Source: Alphaproteobacteria bacterium
GTDB taxonomy: Bacteria > Pseudomonadota > Alphaproteobacteria > RF32 > CAG-239
NCBI GenBank assembly: GCA_017557925.1
Contig: JAFYWO010000063.1
Coordinates: 1-14,336 of the forward strand
Length of the DNA stretch: 14,336 nt
Direction: 5' to 3'
The notes under the pieces are model-generated. The model was not told where the DNA came from. It was given only the letters and a program-made list of their open reading frames with translations, and ran no database searches. The first letter of the stretch is position 1. The number at the start of each line of letters is the position of its first letter. The position numbers were made by a program, and so were the translations under genes. Shown in pieces: positions 1 to 7,671 of the stretch.

Positions 1-22
1 ATAACACACATATTTCAACTAC

Positions 23-49
23 AAAAAAAGAACGCCGAAGCGCCCTTTT
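23..49 (-). terminator. Rho-independent terminator with TTCG tetraloop
   Basis: Read on the minus strand, a 10-bp stem (arms 49-40 and 35-26, with two G-U pairs) closes on a C(TTCG)G tetraloop, which is a particularly stable loop. It is followed by an unbroken run of seven T. It lies just past the stop codon of the small secreted-protein gene at 66-428 and ends that transcript. On the plus strand the two G-U pairs become A-C mismatches, so it is best read as a minus-strand terminator. Confidence 0.9.
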
Positions 50-65
50 CTTAAAAAAAACAAAT

Positions 66-428
66 CTAATTACCTAAATCTCTTATAAAACGCACACCGT
101 CAATAACGCCATTTCTGTATTTTCCCTTAATTTCAATCAAATGTCCGCTAAACTTTTTCCATTTTGCAAACGATGAACGTCCACGATTAAATTCAAGCTC
201 AATGCGAATACCACCATTTGCGTTAATACTTTGACTAAAATTGCCAAAATTACACTTCGGACTCCCTACACCGACATCTTCTCTTGAAATCCTCAAAAAA
301 GAACGTTCTCTTTCCTGAAAATAAACACCGCACCAATTAAGACTTTCAGCATTAACACACTCTATTGAAACAAAAAAAACAAATAAAAACAACAGTAGAA
401 GCTTTGTTATTTTTGTTATTTTTTTCAT
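66..428 (-). CDS. Small secreted protein of unknown function
   Basis: This encodes 120 residues that I do not recognise. Residues 1-27 form a clear Sec signal peptide: MKK start, a hydrophobic core of Leu/Phe/Val at about 10-22, and a probable signal peptidase I site after V-N-A (27). The mature part is about 93 residues and basic, with only two cysteines (C33, C59) that could form a disulfide in the periplasm. The C-terminal half looks beta-rich (GHLIEIKGKYRNGVIDGVRF). An in-frame ATG four codons upstream exists, but the only good Shine-Dalgarno site (GGAG, 435-438) overlaps it and sits 6 nt before the ATG at 428, so the shorter form is chosen. It has its own promoter and terminator and so is transcribed alone, divergently from the Asd-like gene. 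Function unknown; secretion is well supported. Confidence 0.8.
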   Translation of the reverse strand: MKKITKITKLLLLFLFVFFVSIECVNAESLNWCGVYFQERERSFLRISREDVGVGSPKCNFGNFSQSINANGGIRIELEFNRGRSSFAKWKKFSGHLIEIKGKYRNGVIDGVRFIRDLGN

Positions 429-463
429 ATTACACTCCATAAAATTGTAAAAATATTATCTCA

Positions 464-492
464 TATATAACAACTATTTAGACTAATGTCAA
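464..492 (-). promoter_or_regulatory. Sigma-70 type promoter for the small secreted protein
   Basis: On the minus strand there is a perfect TTGACA -35 box (492-487), a 17-nt spacer and a TATATA -10 box (469-464), 4 of 6 to consensus. Transcription would start near 457 and give a leader of roughly 29 nt before the ATG at 428. The rest of the divergent region up to 615 must hold the promoter of the Asd-like gene, but I could not pick convincing boxes for it. Confidence 0.7.
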
Positions 493-615
493 TATTTTTG
501 TCCACTTTTAAACAACAAAAACTATTTTTCTGCTAAACAAATAAAATACTTGATTTTTTTTATATTTTATCCCAAATTAACAAAAGTAAAATGTAATTAA
601 AATGAGGAAAAAATT

Positions 616-1623
616 ATGCAAAAAATCGCAATTATCGGTGTTAAAGAAAGTCAAGGTTATGAACTGCTTAATCTTCTTAGCGAAAACAAATTTGACTCCC
701 AAAACATTATTGCCGTAGAAGCACTTGCTCCGCTCGGAACAATAGTTTCATACGGAGAAGATGAAGAACTTGATGTCCAAATGCTTGATAATTTTGACTT
801 CAAAAAAGCAGATATTGCCATTTTTTGTTGCCCTAAAGAACAAACAAATAAATACTTAAAAAAAGCAATTTCAGCATCTTGTAAAATCATAGACTTAAGC
901 GGAGCAACTTTTAGCACTTCATCTGTTCCTTGCATAATACCGGAGCTCAACAACAACCAAATAACTCAAGACACAAACATAGTTTCAATAGCTTCATCAA
1001 CCGCATACCAAACATTGCTTCCGCTCGCCAACACCATTAAAACCAACAAATTAAAGCGTTTGGTTATTACTGCTTTTATTTCTACATCAAACTTAGGTCG
1101 TATGGCAATGGATGAATTGTTTAGCCAATCAAGAAAAATTTTCTTAAATGAAACACTTGCAGACAACCAAAACGTATTCAAAAAACAAATTGCCTTCAAC
1201 GTTCTACCACAAGTAGGAGAATTTATCGGAGAAGAAACTTCTTTTGAATGGCAACTCAACGCTGAAATCAAAAAAATCCTAAACACCGACATAAAAGTCC
1301 ACGCCAATGCCGCTTATGTCCCAACATTTATCGGCAATGCGGTTTTTGTAAATGCCGAGTTTGAAAATGAGATAGATGCCACAGATATAAGAAAAGAAGC
1401 TTCAAGCATCAAAAACGTTGTTGTTTTTGATAAAAACGTAGATGGCGGATATGTCAGCGTAGATGACATACAAGGCGAAGATAACGTCTATGTATCTCGC
1501 ATTCGCCAAGACGTCTCAGTAGAAAATGGTATAAGTTATTGGTCTGTATTAGACAATCTTCGTGCCGGTTCTGCAAAAATTGCCTTTGATATTTTACTAA
1601 AAAACTTTATCACTCGTTCATAA
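616..1623 (+). CDS. Aspartate-semialdehyde dehydrogenase family protein lacking catalytic residues
   Basis: This 335-residue protein has the length and fold pattern of Asd: an N-terminal Rossmann segment, the FNVLPQ motif (194-199), the EW....E..KIL helix (211-222) and a well-kept C-terminal DNLRAGSA (313-320). True Asd makes aspartate semialdehyde for lysine, threonine, methionine and diaminopimelate. Here the active-site cysteine of the N-C-[ST]-T motif aligns with S127 in IASSTAYQ (codon TCA at 994-996). The conserved R-V-P arginine aligns with Y234 and the G-H-S histidine with N241. The glycine-rich nucleotide loop has also become GVKESQG. It therefore looks like an inactive paralogue, comparable to the Usg-type Asd relatives, with an unknown role. 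The ATG at 616 has GAGG (604-607) 8 nt upstream. The channel gene follows on the same strand 21 bp later. Confidence 0.88.
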   Translation: MQKIAIIGVKESQGYELLNLLSENKFDSQNIIAVEALAPLGTIVSYGEDEELDVQMLDNFDFKKADIAIFCCPKEQTNKYLKKAISASCKIIDLSGATFSTSSVPCIIPELNNNQITQDTNIVSIASSTAYQTLLPLANTIKTNKLKRLVITAFISTSNLGRMAMDELFSQSRKIFLNETLADNQNVFKKQIAFNVLPQVGEFIGEETSFEWQLNAEIKKILNTDIKVHANAAYVPTFIGNAVFVNAEFENEIDATDIRKEASSIKNVVVFDKNVDGGYVSVDDIQGEDNVYVSRIRQDVSVENGISYWSVLDNLRAGSAKIAFDILLKNFITRS

Positions 1624-1644
1624 ATTATTTTGAAAGTTTTATCA

Positions 1645-4071
1645 ATGTCAAAATTTCTTAGTTTAATATTAGTTTCATCTCTTTTGTTTGTAACACCTTG
1701 TAAAAGTGAAAACCTTTCTGTTCCCCAAAAACAAGAAACAACAAAAGAAGAAATAACCACAAAACAAGAGTTTGACTACAAAAAAATTTCAGAGCAATTC
1801 AACGCACTTGAAGATGGATTAAAAAACAATAACCTGTCTAAAGAAGATTTAGATAAATCTCAAGATTTTCTTAATCAAACCGAGTTGTTTCTTACCACCT
1901 TTATCAAAGAAATAGAAAAAGAAGCTAAATACACTCAAGATGCCCTAACTGCAATAGGCGTGCCCGAAGAAGGAGAAGTTGAAGACGCATCAATTACCGA
2001 AATGCGTGAAAAATATACTCAATCAATGTCTGTCTATAAAGGAAAACAAATAGAAGCCAATCTCCTTAAAACAGAAATATCACGCCTAACCGCTTTAATT
2101 TCAGAAGCTCGCTCACGTTTACTGATTGGAGATCTTGTATCTACCCCTAATACCATAATAAATACCAATAACTTCATCAAAGCTTTCAATGATGCAGGAG
2201 TATTCATTTGGGATATAGTTTCTTCTCCGTTTCATTGGTATAAATCATTAAATAACAATCAAAAACAAAATGTTCATCACAATATTTTATCCGTATTATT
2301 AACACTTATAGCAATTCTTTCTTTTGGTATTTTCTTAAGAAACTTTATCATAAATCACTATGGCTACCGACACACAGATGAACAACCTCGTTATGGTCAA
2401 AAAATTGTCGTAGCCATCATAACGGCAATAGCTTATGGTGTAATACCATCTCTTTTAATCGGTGGTTGCCTTGTATGGCAAATAAGCAATCAAACTTTAT
2501 TAAACAGTAACTTTGGCATAGCTTTGGCAAACATACTTTATTATGCCCTATACATAATTTTGGCCAAAGCAATCACCAGAGTAATACTTGCCCCTTGGAA
2601 TGGTAAATGGCGTTTATTTAACATAACCGACTACAAAGCAGAACGCATTTTCAGAGCAGCAACATTATGTATAATCCTAATCGGTTCAATCAGTTGCATA
2701 ATAAATATATCCTCATACTTTAGCATAACAGACGAGTTTAGTTTGCTTTTAGAAGTATTGGCAGATGGTATAAAAGCTATCTCAGTAATTCTATTAACTA
2801 CTCGTATTTTTGAAAATAAAAAATCAAAAAACAATTCTGAAGAACCATTAATTTCATCTCAACAAGAAGAAGATGATGAAACTTCGCCATCATTTAAGAT
2901 AATTGTATTTACAAGCATTTTTTCAATCATAACCTTCTCCATTTCGTTGTTAGGTTATCCGGGGTTATCTACCTTTATCTTCAACCGCTTCATTCTTTCG
3001 GTGTTATTACTGGGCAGTTTTATAATAGCTAAAAAGCTTATTTCCGATATACTTCGCCGTAGTATTGTGTTTTGGATATCAACATTTAAGCTTCGTAAAC
3101 GCTTGTTATCCAAACTTGACTTTGCAATGTCGTTAATAATCACCCCGATTTTAGGCTTATTTTTCATCTATTCTCTCCTCCGTTTATGGGGAGTATCCGG
3201 AACATTTATGCTCCATCTCATAAAAAAGATAATTTTTGGCTTTAAGGTTGGCGGAATTGAAATATCGCTTTTAGCTATTTGCACAGGTTTTGTTGTTTTT
3301 ATAGTTTCAATTACACTCGTTAAACTGTTAAAAAACCGTCTGTCCAATAACCTGCTTAACCGTATCAATATAGACGAAGGAATAAAACACTCACTTATCT
3401 CAGGCATAAATTTCATTGGTATCATAATTTCATTGATTTTAGCTGTGATTGCGATGGGTGTAGACCTCTCAAACCTGGCGGTTATCGCCGGTGCCTTATC
3501 CGTTGGTATCGGTTTTGGCTTACAAGATGTAATAAAAAATTTAGTTTCCGGTATAATAATTTTATTTGAGCGCCCGTTCAAAGTAGGTGACTGGGTAATC
3601 ATCAACGGCGAAGAAGGAAAAATCAAACAAATAAACATCCGCTCCACAGAGTTAGAAACTTGGACACGTCAAAGCGTTATCATACCTAATGCAACTTTAA
3701 TATCAAATTCTTTGATTAACCTCACACACGAAAATAATTGGCAACGCCAAAGCATAAAAGTCGGCGTATCATACGACTCAGATGCCGACTTGGTAACTCA
3801 ACTATTGCTTGAGTGTGCAAAATCCTGCAAAAAAGTAACTAAAGTCCCTGCCCCGTATGTAATATTTAAAGACTTCGGCTCATCATCTCTTGATTTTGAA
3901 CTTCGTTACTATATTTCTGACATTTGGGAAGGTTGGTCAGCTGCAAGTGACATACGTTACGAAATATTAAAAAAGTTTAGAGAAAACGGTATAAACATTG
4001 CTTATCCGCAAATAGTTGTTCATAAAGGAAGCTACGACACCTCTGTCAAAGGTTGGCAAACCAACGTATAA
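1645..4071 (+). CDS. MscS-family mechanosensitive channel with DUF3772 periplasmic domain
   Basis: This 808-residue inner-membrane protein is of the large MscS/MscK type, which opens under membrane tension to release solutes during hypo-osmotic shock. Residues 1-21 are a signal peptide. About 60-165 is a charged, helical periplasmic segment matching DUF3772. A block of many hydrophobic helices follows from about 205 to 600. The MscS pore helix is plain at about 608-640 (LAVIAGALSVGIGFGLQDVI, then FERPFKVGDWV), followed by the beta domain (IINGEEGKI, IPNATLISN) and the C-terminal alpha/beta domain ending near 795. An in-frame TTG at 1630 has no ribosome site. The ATG at 1645 has a weak GAAAG about 8 nt before it and puts the signal peptide at the N terminus, so it is preferred. 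It probably shares a transcript with the Asd-like gene, since no terminator lies between them. No terminator was found after its stop. Confidence 0.9.
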   Translation: MSKFLSLILVSSLLFVTPCKSENLSVPQKQETTKEEITTKQEFDYKKISEQFNALEDGLKNNNLSKEDLDKSQDFLNQTELFLTTFIKEIEKEAKYTQDALTAIGVPEEGEVEDASITEMREKYTQSMSVYKGKQIEANLLKTEISRLTALISEARSRLLIGDLVSTPNTIINTNNFIKAFNDAGVFIWDIVSSPFHWYKSLNNNQKQNVHHNILSVLLTLIAILSFGIFLRNFIINHYGYRHTDEQPRYGQKIVVAIITAIAYGVIPSLLIGGCLVWQISNQTLLNSNFGIALANILYYALYIILAKAITRVILAPWNGKWRLFNITDYKAERIFRAATLCIILIGSISCIINISSYFSITDEFSLLLEVLADGIKAISVILLTTRIFENKKSKNNSEEPLISSQQEEDDETSPSFKIIVFTSIFSIITFSISLLGYPGLSTFIFNRFILSVLLLGSFIIAKKLISDILRRSIVFWISTFKLRKRLLSKLDFAMSLIITPILGLFFIYSLLRLWGVSGTFMLHLIKKIIFGFKVGGIEISLLAICTGFVVFIVSITLVKLLKNRLSNNLLNRINIDEGIKHSLISGINFIGIIISLILAVIAMGVDLSNLAVIAGALSVGIGFGLQDVIKNLVSGIIILFERPFKVGDWVIINGEEGKIKQINIRSTELETWTRQSVIIPNATLISNSLINLTHENNWQRQSIKVGVSYDSDADLVTQLLLECAKSCKKVTKVPAPYVIFKDFGSSSLDFELRYYISDIWEGWSAASDIRYEILKKFRENGINIAYPQIVVHKGSYDTSVKGWQTNV

Positions 4072-4109
4072 GATAGATAAAACCAACAAACAAATTGTTT
4101 ATTTTGCTA

Positions 4110-4138
4110 TTGACTACAAAGCCTATATGTACTATACT
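4110..4138 (+). promoter_or_regulatory. Sigma-70 type promoter for the HExxH protein gene
   Basis: TTGACT at 4110-4115 (5 of 6 to consensus), a 17-nt spacer, and TATACT at 4133-4138 (5 of 6). Transcription should start near 4145. AAGGA (4153-4157) then lies 9 nt before the ATG at 4167. This is among the best promoters in the window and makes the next gene an independent, probably well-expressed unit. Confidence 0.8.
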
Positions 4139-4166
4139 AAACTAGTGTTTGTAAGGAAAAATAACA

Positions 4167-5546
4167 ATGGAAATACCAAATTTTGAAAATATAGCATCTT
4201 TTAGCTCTTGGGTTGAAAAATTGGAAGACAAAGAAATCCAATCTTGGAGCACTAAAGATTGGAATAATATGTTTGAAAAACTTAATCAGGCAATCCTTAA
4301 AGACCCTGATTTAAGAAAAAAGGATATTGAAGATATAAAAGAAAATCACATCAATAATAAAGATAACAAAGAAGATTATTTATACTATTATGAAAACAGT
4401 GAAAAACCTGAAATCAATAACCTGCGCCTAAGCAGAAGACGCTCATTGTATTTACAAAATTTCCAAACACAACATTTAGAAAAACTATACAGAAATTACC
4501 GTTTAGAAAAAGAAGATTATGACAAGCTTATAACTCACGGACAAGAAATAGGTATCAAGCTTGCTGTTTTAGAAGACCCGACAAACCAATCAGAAACCAA
4601 TTATCCGTTGGTAGACAATGCTTCAATAAACGTAATGGCACGCCAAGATAACAGACATAAACAAACAATAGGAGAGATTGTAGACAAAGTAGTATATGAT
4701 ACTACTTCATACTCAAAATACAACTACCACACCTCAACCGGTGAACCACGCAAAAAATATGATGAAGTAAAAACTGAAATATCTGTAGACCATCTATCAG
4801 CTTCTTGTTTGGGAAAAAACAGATATAAAGATGATAACTCCACCCAAACGATAATAAATCCTAATAATACAGATAGCACATTAGCAACCGCCATACATGA
4901 AGCCATCCACGCACACGCCCAAATAAGAACCCAATACCAAGTAAAAGAACACGAAGAGGACTTCTTTATTCCAAGAGAAAATATGCCTGAAGACTTCTAT
5001 ACCCTCATAAAAAACAATAGAGATTTTTATTGCACTGGCGATTATCACACAAAATCTTCCACCCAAAAAATACAAGATTTTCATGCAAGCTATGCCAAAC
5101 AACCTATAGAAAAACACGCACAACTTGTTGCCGTAACCGCAGAACGAACATTCAGACATTTAAGAGAACAATACTCAGAACGTTCAGCCAACAGATTATC
5201 ACTTTGTATATCAGCCTTTCCCGAAACTGCATTTTATAATCCTAATACAGCTCAAATAGTTCTTTGTTATAACAATCAAACTTTAGCCCAATATGGAACA
5301 AATGCTGACAATTTAAAAGAAGAGTACTTCAAAGACCTAAATCCTGAAACTAAAGATAAAATAAGAGTTTCACAATCCGAAATTCATACATACATTGATG
5401 TCCCCCGAGGTTATAAAGCAAGTACTGATATAAAAAAATTTTATGACCAACAAATTAAACAAAAACATCAGAAAGAAAAAAAGGAAAAATCTTCGACCCA
5501 AACTTTAGCTATGCAACAAAAATCATTAAACCAAAACACTCTTTAA
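4167..5546 (+). CDS. Unknown protein with HExxH zinc-metalloprotease motif
   Basis: This encodes 459 residues that I cannot assign to a family. Residues 244-248 are HEAIH, inside a helix (TLATAIHEAIHAHAQIR), the classic zinc-binding and catalytic motif of metalloproteases. About 65 residues later, YAKQPIEKHAQ (309-319) resembles the Y..xPxExxA helix that supplies a third zinc ligand, here E315. These two pieces suggest a gluzincin-like peptidase core at about 150-335. The N-terminal 130 residues are charged and helical; the last 35 are Lys/Gln-rich and probably disordered. There is no signal peptide or membrane helix, so it acts in the cytosol or is exported by a signal-independent route. It has its own promoter and terminator and does not share a transcript with neighbours. 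Peptidase activity is inferred from motifs only; host or toxin roles are speculation. Confidence 0.75.
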   Translation: MEIPNFENIASFSSWVEKLEDKEIQSWSTKDWNNMFEKLNQAILKDPDLRKKDIEDIKENHINNKDNKEDYLYYYENSEKPEINNLRLSRRRSLYLQNFQTQHLEKLYRNYRLEKEDYDKLITHGQEIGIKLAVLEDPTNQSETNYPLVDNASINVMARQDNRHKQTIGEIVDKVVYDTTSYSKYNYHTSTGEPRKKYDEVKTEISVDHLSASCLGKNRYKDDNSTQTIINPNNTDSTLATAIHEAIHAHAQIRTQYQVKEHEEDFFIPRENMPEDFYTLIKNNRDFYCTGDYHTKSSTQKIQDFHASYAKQPIEKHAQLVAVTAERTFRHLREQYSERSANRLSLCISAFPETAFYNPNTAQIVLCYNNQTLAQYGTNADNLKEEYFKDLNPETKDKIRVSQSEIHTYIDVPRGYKASTDIKKFYDQQIKQKHQKEKKEKSSTQTLAMQQKSLNQNTL

Positions 5547-5559
5547 GCCAATATTTAAT

Positions 5560-5580
5560 AAGGATAATTATCCTTTTTTT
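5560..5580 (+). terminator. Rho-independent terminator after the HExxH protein gene
   Basis: A perfect 6-bp stem AAGGAT/ATCCTT (5560-5565 and 5570-5575) with an AATT loop runs straight into T residues (to 5580). It begins 13 nt after the stop codon of the upstream gene. The stem is short and AT-rich, so efficiency may be moderate. Confidence 0.7.
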
Positions 5581-5581
5581 C

Positions 5582-5610
5582 TTGAATACCCTCTAAAATT
5601 CTCTTAATCT
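5582..5610 (+). promoter_or_regulatory. Possible promoter of the lipid A/Kdo operon
   Basis: TTGAAT (5582-5587), a 17-nt spacer and TAATCT (5605-5610) lie between the preceding terminator and the first gene of the acyltransferase-waaA-lpxK cluster. The -10 match is weak. Because the terminator isolates the upstream unit, a promoter is expected in this gap of less than 70 bp; this is the best candidate I see. TATCAT at 5616-5621 is a better -10 box but has no -35 at a suitable distance. Confidence 0.35.
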
Positions 5611-5642
5611 TCAGTTATCATATTAAAAAAAAGACAGTGAAG

Positions 5643-6403
5643 ATGAAATCGTTAAAAAGACAAATAAAACATTTTTTCAAGAGTATATTCAAATCTAACC
5701 TATTCCTTAATCTTATGGGTTACATCGCTTTTATATATACCTATGTAGTGGGTAAAACCGGCACCTATGACACAACAGAACTTCAAAAACTACTACAGTT
5801 CTTAAATCAAGTAATGGAGGTATTTTTGTCGGCTGGCACGGAAGAGCTCTTATGTTGCCCTATTTTTGGCATCATCCTCTACCTACAATGGCACTTGCAT
5901 CGCCACACCAAGACGGCAGAATTATAGCCCGTTTACTCAACTGCTATAACATAAAAACCATAGATGGCTCAACAGACCGAAATGCACTAAAATCCGCTCT
6001 CGCAATCACAAAAGAACTAAAAAACGGCAAAGTTGTAAGTTTAATTTCAGATGGTCCTCGTGGCCCCAGAATGAAGTTAAATAAAAGTGTCATCTACTTT
6101 GCCAAAAAAACAGGTAAACCGATTATAGGTATTACCTACAGCTCCACAAACGCCAAAGTTTTACAAAATTCTTGGGATGCAACACTTTTACCTAAACCGT
6201 TTGCCAAAGGTTATGTATATACAACATCACCATTATTTGTTCCCTCAAATGCCACAGAAGAAGAAATGGAAACCATGCGTCAATCTTTTGAGGATGAACT
6301 TAATACCTTAACCTTCAAAGCAGACGAACTATGTAATGTAGAAAAAATTTTAGTAGGTGTAACCAAATCCAAAAAACAAAGACATAAAAATAAGGAGAAA
6401 TAA
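5643..6403 (+). pseudogene. DUF374 lysophospholipid acyltransferase-like gene, broken by a frameshift
   Basis: Two overlapping reading frames together encode one DUF374 protein, a family related to lysophospholipid/lipid A acyltransferases and often found beside waaA. The first frame gives the N-terminal part through FLNQ (to about 5810). The rest is in the -1 frame and starts SNGGIFVGWHGRALML, with the family's WHGR block, then DGRIIARLL, SDGPRGPR (about 6051-6071) and SWDATLLPKPF. Adding one base near 5807-5813 restores a continuous 253-residue protein. As written, the first frame runs on with unrelated sequence to a stop at 5925-5927. The second frame has no start codon that would keep the WHG motif (its first ATG is at 5852). 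It may be a true pseudogene or a one-base sequence or assembly error; the rest of the gene is undegraded. The ATG at 5643 is chosen over a GTG at 5637; neither has a strong ribosome site. It lies 2 bp upstream of waaA. Confidence 0.85.
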
Positions 6404-6405
6404 AC

Positions 6406-7671
6406 TTGTTTATAGAAATATATAAAGTTCTAATGACATTGTCATTTCCAATCCTAAAACATACAATTATCAAAAAAAGACAACATCAAAATAAAGAACA
6501 TCCCACTCGTTTTAATGAGCGTATAGGTCAATATAATTTCCCACGTCCTGAAGGTAAATTATATTGGTTGCATGGCGCATCTGTAGGCGAAGCTGTTTCT
6601 ATGCTTCCACTTATAGACAAGCTCCTAAAAGAAGATGAAACACTAAACATAATGGTAACAACCGGCACACTTACTTCTGCCGAAATTATGAAAAAGCGCC
6701 TACCTCAAAGGGCTTTCCATCAATTTATTCCCTTTGACACTCCCAAATTTGCAAAAAATTTGATTTCACACTTTAAGCCTAATGCTGTATTATGGTTTGA
6801 ATCAGAATTATGGCCTTCTTTATTATCTGAAATAAAAAAATCTCAAACACCGCTAATTTTGGTTAATGGCCGAATTTCCGATTCTTCCTTCAAAACTTGG
6901 AAATGTTTAAAACCAATAGCAAAAGAATTGCTCTCTTGCTTCAACTTATGTCTCGGACAGTCAGAACTTGACAAAGAACGTTTATCAATATTAGGCGCCC
7001 AAAAAACAGATTGTGTAGGTAATATCAAATTTTCAGCCCTAACACTTCCTGTGCCAGAACACCAACTTCAAGATTTGAAAAAATCTGTCGGTAACCGCCC
7101 AATTCTGTTCTTAAGTTCCACACATCATAACGAAGAAGAACAATTCAGCCAATATGTTCACAAACTAAAAAAATCAATCCCCGATATACTTATAATTTCT
7201 GCACCTCGCCACCCCAATAGAGGACAAGAAATAAAAGATACATTTATAGCCCAAAACTTGCAAACATCACTTCGTTCAAAGTTAGAACCTCTAACTGACC
7301 AAACAGATGTTTATGTCGCAGACACTATAGGCGAGATGGGATTATGGTATAACCTTGCCGATATTTCGTTTATTGGTGGCTCACTTATTCCGCACGGCGG
7401 TCAAAACTTTACAGAACCATCACGAGCCCAAAATGCCGTAATCGTAGGTCCTCACATGCACAACTTTAAAGAAATGATGGAAAAAGCCCAAAAAGCCGAT
7501 GCTTTGTATCAGGCTAAAAATGTAGAAGATGCCATAGAACAAATTATTACACTCTTTAACAATCAAGTTTACTTGCAAGACTGTCAAGAAAAAGCATATA
7601 ATTGGGCTATGTCTGAGGCAAAAGTTTTAGATAACATAAAAGACGCTCTCACAAAGGAACTCAATAAATGA
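6406..7671 (+). CDS. waaA: 3-deoxy-D-manno-octulosonic acid (Kdo) transferase WaaA/KdtA
   Basis: This 421-residue GT-B enzyme transfers Kdo from CMP-Kdo to the lipid A precursor on the inner face of the inner membrane. A hydrophobic N-terminal anchor (about 1-20) is followed by WLHGASVGE (54-62) with E62 as the presumed catalytic base. Then come ESELWP (132-137), VNGRISD (153-159), GNIKF (205-209), PRHPNR (267-272), GEMGLWY (309-315) and GGSLIPHGGQNFTEP (324-338), the CMP-Kdo binding region. All expected family blocks are present at normal length. The start is TTG: a strong AAGGAG (6392-6397) lies exactly 8 nt before it, while the next ATG (6436) has no ribosome site. It begins 2 bp after the DUF374 gene and overlaps lpxK by ATGA. 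One enzyme may add one or more Kdo units; the sequence alone does not tell which. Confidence 0.96.
   Translation: MFIEIYKVLMTLSFPILKHTIIKKRQHQNKEHPTRFNERIGQYNFPRPEGKLYWLHGASVGEAVSMLPLIDKLLKEDETLNIMVTTGTLTSAEIMKKRLPQRAFHQFIPFDTPKFAKNLISHFKPNAVLWFESELWPSLLSEIKKSQTPLILVNGRISDSSFKTWKCLKPIAKELLSCFNLCLGQSELDKERLSILGAQKTDCVGNIKFSALTLPVPEHQLQDLKKSVGNRPILFLSSTHHNEEEQFSQYVHKLKKSIPDILIISAPRHPNRGQEIKDTFIAQNLQTSLRSKLEPLTDQTDVYVADTIGEMGLWYNLADISFIGGSLIPHGGQNFTEPSRAQNAVIVGPHMHNFKEMMEKAQKADALYQAKNVEDAIEQIITLFNNQVYLQDCQEKAYNWAMSEAKVLDNIKDALTKELNK

Noticed and set aside
541..600. TTGATT and nearby TATATT as the promoter of the Asd-like gene
   Set aside because: The spacing between these boxes does not suit sigma-70, and with so many A/T bases such boxes arise by chance. 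The promoter was left unassigned.
1630..1644. TTG start giving five more residues on the mechanosensitive channel
   Set aside because: No ribosome site precedes it. The ATG at 1645 has one, though weak, and places the signal peptide at the N terminus.
3168..3647. Open frame of 159 codons antisense to the channel gene
   Set aside because: It lies opposite a strongly conserved MscS domain, has no signal, ribosome site or recognisable domain, and is explained by codon bias on the other strand. The same reasoning removes the other antisense and shifted frames, such as those at 966-1307 and 8818-9201.
4089..4104. Palindromic AAACAAATTGTTT as a terminator of the channel gene
   Set aside because: The possible stem is about 4 bp of mostly A-T pairs with no following T run. 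It would not stop polymerase.
5801..5822. Programmed -1 frameshifting to explain the split DUF374 gene
   Set aside because: No canonical slippery heptamer is in frame. The SD-like GGAGGT at 5816-5821 lies after the shift point, not about 10 nt before it as in known stimulated sites. A simple base loss or sequence error is the better reading.
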